Source of the DNA: an uncultured bacterium | GTDB lineage: Bacteria > Nitrospirota > Thermodesulfovibrionia > Thermodesulfovibrionales > CALJEL01 | Length of the DNA stretch: 57,073 nt | Reading direction: 5' to 3' | Assembly (NCBI GenBank): GCA_938074335.1 | Contig: CALJEL010000016.1 | Location: 1-57,073, forward strand | Shown here: positions 50,366-57,073 of the stretch, piece by piece | How the letters are laid out: the number at the start of each line of letters is the position of its first letter | How positions within the stretch are numbered: the stretch's first letter is position 1 | Program-made: the position numbers and the translations under genes | Notes under the pieces: generated by a model | What the model was told of the DNA's origin: nothing | The model's input: the letters and a program-made list of their open reading frames with translations, nothing else | The model's database searches: none

Positions 50366-51268
50366 TTAAAGCCTGATGCTCCCGATTATCTGCCTTATAT
50401 CAGAAATACCATTTCTATTCATGTATTGCTTTATACCATCAATTATCTTTATTGAGGAAAGGGGGTCAATAAAATTTGCTGTGCCAGCCTCTATGGCGGT
50501 GGCACCTGTTATTAAAAACTCAAGGGCATCCTCTGCTGTCATTATGCCTCCAATGCCTATTACAGGTATCTTCACTGTGGAGACCGCCTCCCAGACCATC
50601 CTGAGGGCAATGGGTTTTATGGCAGGTCCTGAAAGACCTGCGATTATATTTTTAAAGACTGGTCTTCTGGTTTCAATATCAACTGCCATGCCAGCAATGG
50701 TGTTAATCAGGGAGATGGCATCAGAGCCAGAGTCTTCCGCAATCTTTGAAAACTCCTTTATATCAGCCTGGGGAGAGAGTTTTGTTATGAGAAGACTCTT
50801 TTTGAGGGTCTTTTTAACAGCACTGACAAGTTCAGCTACAGCTGACCTGTCTGTGCCAAAAAATATCCCACCTTTTTTTACATTAGGACAGGATATATTC
50901 AATTCAATTGCCTCCACCTCACCATCAAGGCTCTCTGCAAGCTCCATATATTCATCAAGGGAATTTCCCAGTATATTCGCAATAACAGGCAGAGCGAATC
51001 TCCTTACAAAGGGCAATTTTTCTCTTAAAAATCTCTCAAGACCTACATTCTGAAGACCTATGGAGTTTAAGAGCCCGCAGGGAGTCTCCCATAGCCTTGG
51101 GGGTGGATTTCCTTCCATTGGCTTAAGGGAAATGCCTTTCATGGTAATAGCACCAAGAAGGGAAAGGTCAAAATACTGAGACAGTTCCTCTCCATAGCCA
51201 GAGGTTCCAGAGGCAGTTATTACGGGATTTCTGAGCTTGAGGGGGCCTATCATTACAGAAAGATTCAC
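50366..51268 (-). CDS. pyrD: Dihydroorotate dehydrogenase B, catalytic subunit
   Basis: The 300-residue protein oxidises dihydroorotate in pyrimidine synthesis. It has ITASGTSGYGEE, NSIGLQNVG, the active-site Cys in ELNISCPNVKKGG (class 1B type) and the C-terminal GIGGIMTAEDALEFLITGATAIEAGTANF phosphate-binding region. It overlaps pyrK by 4 nt, and PyrK allows NAD+ as acceptor. Confidence 0.95.
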   Translation of the reverse strand: MNLSVMIGPLKLRNPVITASGTSGYGEELSQYFDLSLLGAITMKGISLKPMEGNPPPRLWETPCGLLNSIGLQNVGLERFLREKLPFVRRFALPVIANILGNSLDEYMELAESLDGEVEAIELNISCPNVKKGGIFFGTDRSAVAELVSAVKKTLKKSLLITKLSPQADIKEFSKIAEDSGSDAISLINTIAGMAVDIETRRPVFKNIIAGLSGPAIKPIALRMVWEAVSTVKIPVIGIGGIMTAEDALEFLITGATAIEAGTANFIDPLSSIKIIDGIKQYMNRNGISDIRQIIGSIRL

Positions 51269-52038
51269 CAGATGACCTCTCCTTCTCTAAAGACAGGGCC
51301 CTCTTTGCACACCCTCTTATAGCCTTCCTTTGTCTTTATCACACAGCCAAGGCATACTCCAAAACCACAGGCCATCCTTTCTTCCAGAGATAGATAGGCC
51401 TTTATCCCTCTTTCCTGAGCCTTCTGATCTATAAAGGACAAAACAGCCTGGGGACCGCAGGCATAGATTAATGATGAAGGCTGAAGGTTCATGGAATAAC
51501 TGTTAAAAAGGTCAAGCACTGTTCCAGTGAAACCTTCTGTGCCATCCTCTGTAGCAATGAGGATCTCCTTTACCCTGATATCTTCAAGAATCCTGAGCTC
51601 AGGGCCTGTCCTTGCCCCATAGAGGACCTTTAGTCTCTGACCTTCACCCGTAAGCCTGTTTATCATAAAATTTAAAGAGGCAATGCCGAGGCCACCTGTT
51701 ACTATCCACACTTCTTGAGTGCTTTTATCAGGTTGAGGATAGGACTTACCAAAGGGCCCCGTCAGGGAAATCCTCTGACCCTGTTTTTTTTCAGAGAGTA
51801 ATCTGGTACCCCTTCCACGAATCCTGTATAGAAATTGCAATTCCCTGTCTTTAAAATTAAAAATACTGAAGGGCCTTTTAAGAAGTGGATCATGGCTCTC
51901 AGAAACAGAGAGCATAAAAAACTGGCCTGGAAGGGGTTCAGAAAAACTGTCAAGAGGCCTTAAGGTTAATTTAAATATATCAGGTGTTATAGCTGTATTT
52001 TCAACTATCTCAGCCTTGAAAGAGATGGAAAGGTTCAT
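51265..52038 (-). CDS. pyrK: Dihydroorotate dehydrogenase B, electron transfer subunit
   Basis: The 257-residue FAD/[2Fe-2S] protein has the ferredoxin-reductase fold (RPFSIFN for FAD, VTGGLGIASLN for NAD) and a C-terminal cluster motif MACGFGVCLGCVIKT with a later VCKEGP. Its start overlaps greA by 4 nt. Confidence 0.94.
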   Translation of the reverse strand: MNLSISFKAEIVENTAITPDIFKLTLRPLDSFSEPLPGQFFMLSVSESHDPLLKRPFSIFNFKDRELQFLYRIRGRGTRLLSEKKQGQRISLTGPFGKSYPQPDKSTQEVWIVTGGLGIASLNFMINRLTGEGQRLKVLYGARTGPELRILEDIRVKEILIATEDGTEGFTGTVLDLFNSYSMNLQPSSLIYACGPQAVLSFIDQKAQERGIKAYLSLEERMACGFGVCLGCVIKTKEGYKRVCKEGPVFREGEVIW

Positions 52039-52511
52039 TGATAGGATATCTCAATGATCTCGTACTCTATTGTCCTTGCTGGTGCCTTTATAACAACCCT
52101 GTCTCCAACCTCTTTTCCAATAAGTGCCTTGCCCACAGGACTTGTAATGGATATCTTTCCATTCTTTACATCAGCCTCATCAGGACCTACAAGATGGAAT
52201 AAATACTCCTCATCAGCCTCTACATCTATGACCTTTACCTTTGCACCAAAGACAACCCTTGAATGATTCATCTTTGAGGGATCAATAACCTCTGCCATTG
52301 AAAGCTTAGCCTGGAGTTCTCTTATCCTGCCCTCAATAAAGGATTGTCTTTCCTTGGCAGCATGATATTCAGCATTTTCAGAAAGGTCTCCATGAGCACG
52401 GGCCTCTTCTATCTCTTTTATATTTTTCGGTCTTTCAACCTTGAGAAGCCTCTCAAGTTCTTCCTGAAGTTTCTGATAACCCTCTTTTGTCATGGGAATG
52501 CGTCCATTCAT
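52035..52511 (-). CDS. greA: Transcription elongation factor GreA
   Basis: The 158-residue protein has the coiled-coil tip segment ARAHGDLSENAEYHAAKERQ and the C-terminal ITSPVGKALIGKEVGD. GreA rescues stalled RNA polymerase. The start was set at ATG 52511 (MNGRIPMTKEGYQKL), giving the standard length instead of a longer frame to 52529. Confidence 0.95.
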   Translation of the reverse strand: MNGRIPMTKEGYQKLQEELERLLKVERPKNIKEIEEARAHGDLSENAEYHAAKERQSFIEGRIRELQAKLSMAEVIDPSKMNHSRVVFGAKVKVIDVEADEEYLFHLVGPDEADVKNGKISITSPVGKALIGKEVGDRVVIKAPARTIEYEIIEISYQ

Positions 52512-52559
52512 AGTATTTAAAAATATCATAACTAAGGGGATTAGGGCAATAGTGGTGAA

Positions 52560-52677
52560 TTGGTGAAGAGGTGAAACAGTCGCACCGTAGCACTACTGTA
52601 AGGCAGCCTGTCTGTAGGGTATCGGCAAAACGGGGTTCACATAAGCTATCTACTTGCACCATATTCCGTGAAGAGCC
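52560..52677. repeat. Mixed repeat tract upstream of greA
   Basis: The gap holds a GTGAAACAGTCGCACCGTAG octamer-type tract (52571-52598), a module shared with 11171-11212 (52601-52640), and the exact 28-nt end sequence (52650-52677) that abuts the kinase stop codon. No gene is seen. Confidence 0.7.
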
Positions 52678-54087
52678 TTAAATTTTTACAGGCAGTTCTA
52701 TTATAAATGTCGTGCCCTCGCCAGGCTTACTCTTGACAGAAATGTTACCATCATGTGCCTTTATAATGCCATAGGTAATGGATAGTCCTAAACCAGTTCC
52801 TTTCCCGACAGGTTTTGTGGTAAAGAAGGGTTCAAAAATCTTGTTTATATATTCTTCAGGGATGCCGGTACCTGTATCAGATATCTCAAGCACCACATAT
52901 TTATCTTTACTATAAATGGATATGTCCACCCTTCCCTCACCTTTTCTGGTCTCCACTATTGCATCATGGGCATTCTTGAGGAGATTGAGTATAACCTGCT
53001 GTATCTGATTAGGGTCTGCAGAAATAAAAGGAATATCTCTGTAATCCTTTTTTACAATTATTCCTGAGGCAGAGAATTCATAATCAAGAAGCTCCACCAC
53101 CTTATCAACTATCTGCCTGAGGTCAATGGATTCCCGTATAGGCTCCCTCTGCCTTGCGAATTCCTTGAGATTCCTTACTATCTTGGAAGCCCTTATGGCA
53201 GAGTCGTATATCCTTGATGATATGGTTCTGCAATGCTCAGGGACAGACTCATCAGTCATTGCCATCTCTGCATATCCCACTATTATCTGAAGTGGATTAT
53301 TCAGCTCATGACTCACGCCCGCCACAAGCTCTCCAAGGGCAGTTAGTTTTTCTGCCTGTGCTGCCCTGTTTGCTAGGGTCTTTATTTCCTCCTCCTTTTC
53401 TTTAAGTTGATTCTGGAGTTTCAGAAAGGCATTCCTTACAGGCATAAAGTCATTTCCAAAATCTATCTCCTTCACATCCTTACCATCTGCAATATCCTTT
53501 GATGCCCTCACCACAGAAAAGATATTCTTTTCAAGGCTTTTATTAACTATTACAAAGACAGCAAAGAGTAGAGCTCCTCCAGCAAGTATTACAGAAAGGG
53601 TAAGGATGCTGATAATCTTTATAGAGCTGATACCAGCCTCTATCCTTCTGCTCATAAGGTTTCTTCCTTTAATGACTGCCTCGGTTGTTAACTCATCCAT
53701 CTTTTTTAAGATAAGCCTTACTTCTACATCAGAAATATTTCCTGCCTTAACCATATCCTTGAATCTCTCTTTAAGCATGGAAATCCTCTGGATCAAAAAG
53801 ACTGCCCCTGCATCAGTGCCTCTTCTGTGGCATTCCACACATCCAGACATAAGTGCCTCCAGTTGTCCTGTTATAGAAGAAATAGATTCCTTAGACAGGT
53901 CTTCCTCTTTCTGGAGTCTTATAACATATTCACTGAGCCTCTGTCTCTGAAGAAGGCTATCAGTAGCAGTATTGATCATGGTCATGGCTTCATTAAACCT
54001 CAGCAGGCTTAAAAAGGCAACCACCGCAGCCCCTGCAAAGAGCAGGATTATAAGGATTATTGCTATGATAAGTGTCCGTTTTATCAT
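52678..54087 (-). CDS. Orphan sensor histidine kinase with haem motif
   Basis: The 469-residue membrane kinase has two helices (about 5-28 and 160-185) around a periplasmic helical sensor domain with CVECHRRG near residue 76, a c-type haem motif. HAMP-like linker, coiled coil, HisKA with GVSHELNNPLQ (phospho-acceptor His) and HATPase with NLLKNAHDAI, DTGTGI and GTGLGLS follow. No response regulator is adjacent. Haem could serve redox or NO sensing, as in the kinase at 11.26 kb. Confidence 0.88.
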   Translation of the reverse strand: MIKRTLIIAIILIILLFAGAAVVAFLSLLRFNEAMTMINTATDSLLQRQRLSEYVIRLQKEEDLSKESISSITGQLEALMSGCVECHRRGTDAGAVFLIQRISMLKERFKDMVKAGNISDVEVRLILKKMDELTTEAVIKGRNLMSRRIEAGISSIKIISILTLSVILAGGALLFAVFVIVNKSLEKNIFSVVRASKDIADGKDVKEIDFGNDFMPVRNAFLKLQNQLKEKEEEIKTLANRAAQAEKLTALGELVAGVSHELNNPLQIIVGYAEMAMTDESVPEHCRTISSRIYDSAIRASKIVRNLKEFARQREPIRESIDLRQIVDKVVELLDYEFSASGIIVKKDYRDIPFISADPNQIQQVILNLLKNAHDAIVETRKGEGRVDISIYSKDKYVVLEISDTGTGIPEEYINKIFEPFFTTKPVGKGTGLGLSITYGIIKAHDGNISVKSKPGEGTTFIIELPVKI

Positions 54088-54159
54088 GGATAATTATAAC
54101 AGAAATGAAGACATAAAAAGACTTGATTAATGTTGATAAAAAAGGGGTATCAAGGGGTC

Positions 54160-54546
54160 TTAATATATTGACCTTATCCTTCCTGTCCTTCTGTCAACTA
54201 TCACGACATCTACCAAGGTACCATCCTGTTTTGTTATCTCAGCAATAAAACCCCATCTTCTTTCTTTAACAATATTTATTATAAGCTCCTTATCCTGGAA
54301 ATAAGACCTGAGTATGGCCATTGCCTCTTCAGGACCTTTTACGGGTCTCCTTGCACCATATGATTCTTTCTGAGGGCAGTAAGCTCCATAAGGAGCCCTT
54401 CCCTGACCCATGGGACAGTCAGGACAGAGAGGCTGGGAAAAAGAGCGCGAGACTAAAAATAAGGTTGAGGTTAAGGTTAAGAAAAAAATCAAGTTTCTTA
54501 TCTTCAAAAACTGTCTTAATCCTTTTATACTCCATATCAACCACAC
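54160..54546 (-). CDS. Small exported protein with PepSY-like C-terminal part
   Basis: The 128-residue protein has an N-terminal membrane or signal segment (about 15-38), then CPDCPMGQGRAPYGAYCP and a C-terminal part (EEAMAILRSYFQ, FIAEITKQDGTLVDVVIVDRRTGRI) like a half PepSY domain. It has no close family I can name. It is followed upstream (80 nt) by the Spy-like gene, perhaps forming a small envelope group. Confidence 0.65.
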   Translation of the reverse strand: MWLIWSIKGLRQFLKIRNLIFFLTLTSTLFLVSRSFSQPLCPDCPMGQGRAPYGAYCPQKESYGARRPVKGPEEAMAILRSYFQDKELIINIVKERRWGFIAEITKQDGTLVDVVIVDRRTGRIRSIY

Positions 54547-54625
54547 GGTCTGTTTTCTCCTTGATCTTTATCTTTAGCCTTTTTATTTACCTTAACCTCA
54601 ACCCCTTAATCTTAATCCTGAAATA

Positions 54626-55012
54626 TTATAACCCGCATCCACATCTCACACCCATCATGGAACCCCTTCCCATTCTACCACAACCACCAGGACCAACAGT
54701 TGGTAGCCCGTAACTGGAGGCAATCTTCTGAATCCTGGTCTGAAGGTCAATAATCTCCTTCCTGAGCTGGGCAATCCTGTCAAGGTCTGGCTTCTCCTTA
54801 TTATACTCCTGCCCGAGTTCGAGCTTCTTGATATGAAGTTCATCCCTTAGGCTCAGGGTCTCCTTCTGGAATTTCTTGACCTTTTCGATATCAACTCCAC
54901 TCATATCCATATAATCCCATCCTCCATAACCCCATGGGCCACGGGCATAAACAGTAGCACCAACAGCAAGTATGAGGATAGCAGTAAGGGCAATGAGTAT
55001 TGATCTCTTCAT
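54626..55012 (-). CDS. Spy/CpxP-like periplasmic protein
   Basis: The 128-residue exported protein has a signal peptide (about 1-24), a Gly/Trp/Tyr-rich N-terminal stretch, and a helical core (FQKETLSLRDELHIKKLELGQEYNKEKPD...RKEIIDLQTRIQKIA) typical of Spy/CpxP-type chaperones or heavy-metal sensors. The tail is Gly/Met/Cys-rich (RMGRGSMMGVRCGCGL), which may bind metal. A GGAGG ribosome site lies upstream. Confidence 0.8.
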   Translation of the reverse strand: MKRSILIALTAILILAVGATVYARGPWGYGGWDYMDMSGVDIEKVKKFQKETLSLRDELHIKKLELGQEYNKEKPDLDRIAQLRKEIIDLQTRIQKIASSYGLPTVGPGGCGRMGRGSMMGVRCGCGL

Positions 55013-55100
55013 CTATATCACCTCCTTTCTGCTGTTATCATAACAGGAGATTGTGAAGGGATGGAGAAGAAATTATGAAAAATTGTGAAGACGAAGAGGG

Positions 55101-55598
55101 CTACACCAGGCCTGTAACTATCAGGACCCTTAAAAGGATGTTTGAATAGAGACCTGCCATGATATCATCAATCATAATTGCAAACCCACCACTGAGTCTC
55201 CTCTCAATACTCCTTATGGGAAAGGGTTTGAGTACATCAAAGAACCTGAATAACAGAAAGGCTATCAGGAGGTTTTTCCATTGAGGTATAACTCCAGCCA
55301 TGCTTACCATATAGCCTGCAAACTCATCAATAACAATATGCCTGCTATCCCTCTCATCAAGGGCCAGCTCAGCCTTATCCGATACATAGACACCGAGGAT
55401 AAAGATAAAAAGTAAAAAACCATAGAATACAAATCCTTCAATCTTAAAGATCATTAAAAAAATCAGTGCTACAAGGGTCCCCAATGTCCCGGGTGCCAGA
55501 GGGATATAGCCTGTAAAAAAAAGAGAAGATATTATAATTGAGGCGCTGATTCTTATTTTTGCTCTTTGAAGCCCTGCCTTGTCAGTTTCCCTATCCAA
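55101..55598 (-). CDS. pgpA: Phosphatidylglycerophosphatase A
   Basis: The 165-residue membrane enzyme removes the phosphate of phosphatidylglycerophosphate. It has the family motifs YIPLAPGTLGTLVAL, DERDSRHIVIDEFAGY and FRFFDVLKPFPI. It overlaps the ppcA gene by 8 nt. Confidence 0.92.
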   Translation of the reverse strand: MDRETDKAGLQRAKIRISASIIISSLFFTGYIPLAPGTLGTLVALIFLMIFKIEGFVFYGFLLFIFILGVYVSDKAELALDERDSRHIVIDEFAGYMVSMAGVIPQWKNLLIAFLLFRFFDVLKPFPIRSIERRLSGGFAIMIDDIMAGLYSNILLRVLIVTGLV

Positions 55599-57051
55599 GG
55601 AATCTCCTTATATAAGCTGCCTCTATTACCATATCCTGAAGATTGACACCTCTACCATCTTTTATCGCGCTTATTATCCTTGAGGTTACCTCCCTGTGGG
55701 CCATATCCGGCTCATAATCAAAGAGCTCATTCCTGATATTCTTCCTTACCTCCTCTGGAAGTATCTCCAGACATTCAGGATTAAAAAATCTCAGTGCCCT
55801 CTCCATATCCTTTTCAAAATTCTCATACACTGATTTAAGGCAGCTGATATCCTCAGCATCAAGTGCATTGAGACCTATGATCTCTGGAGGAAGTCCTATA
55901 GAATAACAGGAAGCACAGAACCCGATAACCCTTGGAAGCCTGACCTTCCCCACACTCCTTGAATAACCAAAAAGCCCCACATGGAGTTTCCTCATCCTCC
56001 TTGGAGGTATGTAACGGGCAACCTCATTTATCAAAGGAGCAAGATATTCTATCTGCCTCTGATACTCTTTGGAGATCTTTTCAATGAGGGCTACAGAGAG
56101 GTCCTCATCCACCTCCCTGAGGGGTCTCCTCTCAAAGGACTTAAGTCTCTTTATCGCCTTTATCACATCCTCCACTGGATTGTCATACTTGAAGGCTGAC
56201 TGAATAGTAAAGGTCTCAACCTGTGGATATTCTTCTATTACATCATCCACTGTGTAGGGTGTGAGGTTTCCCCTGAAAGGAGGAGACCCCGCACCCAGTA
56301 TAGGATAAATCTTTATACCTGTTCTTTCAGAAAGCCTTCTCAACCTCTGAAGGGCTATTTTATTGCAGAGTATTGCACTTATCATCCCGTAGTTCATGGC
56401 TGGATCAGATCTTGCAAGAAAGACCCTGAGGTAATCAACCTCTTTATCCTTCAGATAATCAGATACTATCTTATGGGCATCAAGCATATGCTCTTTATCT
56501 TCAAAAAGCGGTATGATGTTTATTTTTTCTGGATAAAACTGACCTATCCACTGAGCAATGGTTATATCACCAGGAGAGATGGGCTGGTTCTGAATTCCTG
56601 AAATAAAATTCCTGTAAAAATAATATATCCTGTTCAGCTCCTCTGCTGAGGTGGTCATCGGAAGTATCACCTCAAAGATTGGAGGTGTATCATCCCCGTA
56701 AAAAAGCCTTGCCACATCCATTGACCTCGGAATGCTCTCAAGGGTCTCCACAACCACCTTTGCCTCATCCTTTTCTACAGAAGGATTTGGAAGCCTTAAG
56801 GTGAGGAATAGATCCCTGCCGAGTCTCCTGTCCCTGAAAAAATATGGGTATCTTGTGAGGAGTTTCCTTACAACAAAGTCATCTATCTCCTTACCCTCGC
56901 TGTCCCACATCTGCTCATCACAGCCAAGATGGCTGAAGGCATAATAGGCCTCTTGAATCTCATCATCACCTGACATATCAGGTGTCTCGGCAAAAAAAGG
57001 CACTGTTACATTGTCTGGATGCTGTGTGGACATGACTTTTGGGATATACAT
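55591..57051 (-). CDS. ppcA: Archaeal-type phosphoenolpyruvate carboxylase
   Basis: The 486-residue protein carboxylates PEP to oxaloacetate. It is the short archaeal type (about 480-540 residues), not the 900-residue bacterial form. The start reads YIPKVMSTQHPDNV. Later segments such as VFLARSDPAMNYGM and LLTRYPYFF match the family. It is the anaplerotic entry for carbon. The window ends 22 nt upstream of the start. Confidence 0.93.
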   Translation of the reverse strand: MYIPKVMSTQHPDNVTVPFFAETPDMSGDDEIQEAYYAFSHLGCDEQMWDSEGKEIDDFVVRKLLTRYPYFFRDRRLGRDLFLTLRLPNPSVEKDEAKVVVETLESIPRSMDVARLFYGDDTPPIFEVILPMTTSAEELNRIYYFYRNFISGIQNQPISPGDITIAQWIGQFYPEKINIIPLFEDKEHMLDAHKIVSDYLKDKEVDYLRVFLARSDPAMNYGMISAILCNKIALQRLRRLSERTGIKIYPILGAGSPPFRGNLTPYTVDDVIEEYPQVETFTIQSAFKYDNPVEDVIKAIKRLKSFERRPLREVDEDLSVALIEKISKEYQRQIEYLAPLINEVARYIPPRRMRKLHVGLFGYSRSVGKVRLPRVIGFCASCYSIGLPPEIIGLNALDAEDISCLKSVYENFEKDMERALRFFNPECLEILPEEVRKNIRNELFDYEPDMAHREVTSRIISAIKDGRGVNLQDMVIEAAYIRRFLG

Positions 57052-57073
57052 GGATTATTTTAACATGAACACA

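Noticed and set aside
50376-51053. 225-residue frame antisense to pyrD
   Set aside because: It is a shadow of the pyrD reading frame with biased composition and no motif.
1-57073. CRISPR array, tRNA or rRNA gene
   Set aside because: No regularly spaced direct repeats with unique spacers and no cloverleaf or rRNA-like sequence was noticed.

Overview
The window reads as a piece of chromosome from a Gram-negative, anaerobic, respiring bacterium. It carries a complete Rnf complex, periplasmic nitrate and nitrite reduction with c-type cytochromes, Feo iron uptake, an archaeal-type PEP carboxylase, sensor kinases with haem motifs in their sensor regions, and AGG/ATA-rich codon use at about 40% GC. 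This combination would suit a Nitrospirota (Thermodesulfovibrio-like) or Desulfobacterota genome. That placement is an inference from gene content, and no rRNA or tRNA gene is present to confirm it.

Layout. 1-7 kb (minus strand): rnfC-D-G-E-A, a coiled-coil DUF3782-type protein, a long polyferredoxin rnfB, a PilZ protein and a small membrane protein, all read from a sigma70-like promoter near 7.03 kb. 7-11 kb: rfbB and rfbD for dTDP-rhamnose, then a Glu/Leu-type dehydrogenase behind a HEPN/MNT toxin-antitoxin pair. 11-21 kb: a haem-motif sensor kinase and response regulator convergent with a minus-strand operon for nitrate reduction to ammonia (octahaem nitrite reductase, a monohaem cytochrome, napA, napG, napH, napD). 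21-26 kb: a Uma2 nuclease remnant, an AhpF-like disulfide reductase, a small operon with a HEPN protein and a catalytically degenerate MNT partner, and ribD. 26-34 kb: a TauE/SafE exporter cassette with universal stress proteins, a kinase/sigma54-activator pair and a KefB-like antiporter. 34-38 kb: a probable zinc-uptake operon with an outer-membrane protein but no ATPase gene.

38-43 kb: a broken, partly inverted MNT/HepT locus full of palindromic repeats, an intact MNT/HEPN pair, a second TauE-membrane protein-USP cassette and an SNF2 helicase remnant. 43-49 kb: a beta-hydroxyacid dehydrogenase, a Fur-box-preceded feo operon (DUF2325 protein, frameshifted outer-membrane protein, two FeoA, FeoB, a Cys-rich peptide) and a monohaem cytochrome with its own Fur box. 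49-57 kb: a glutaredoxin-like protein, a SAM hydroxide adenosyltransferase, pyrD, pyrK, greA, an orphan haem-motif kinase, small periplasmic proteins, pgpA and ppcA.

The genes with the clearest joint role are the nap/onr operon, which encodes periplasmic nitrate to nitrite to ammonium in one transcript without napB, napC or nrfH. Two hairpins inside it probably grade expression. The accessory content is dominated by several families of small structured repeats. One roughly 145-bp element has three copies and shows covariation in one stem. Two further elements with terminal inverted repeats donate stop codons to the genes they border. These repeats cluster around four HEPN/MNT modules at different stages of decay.
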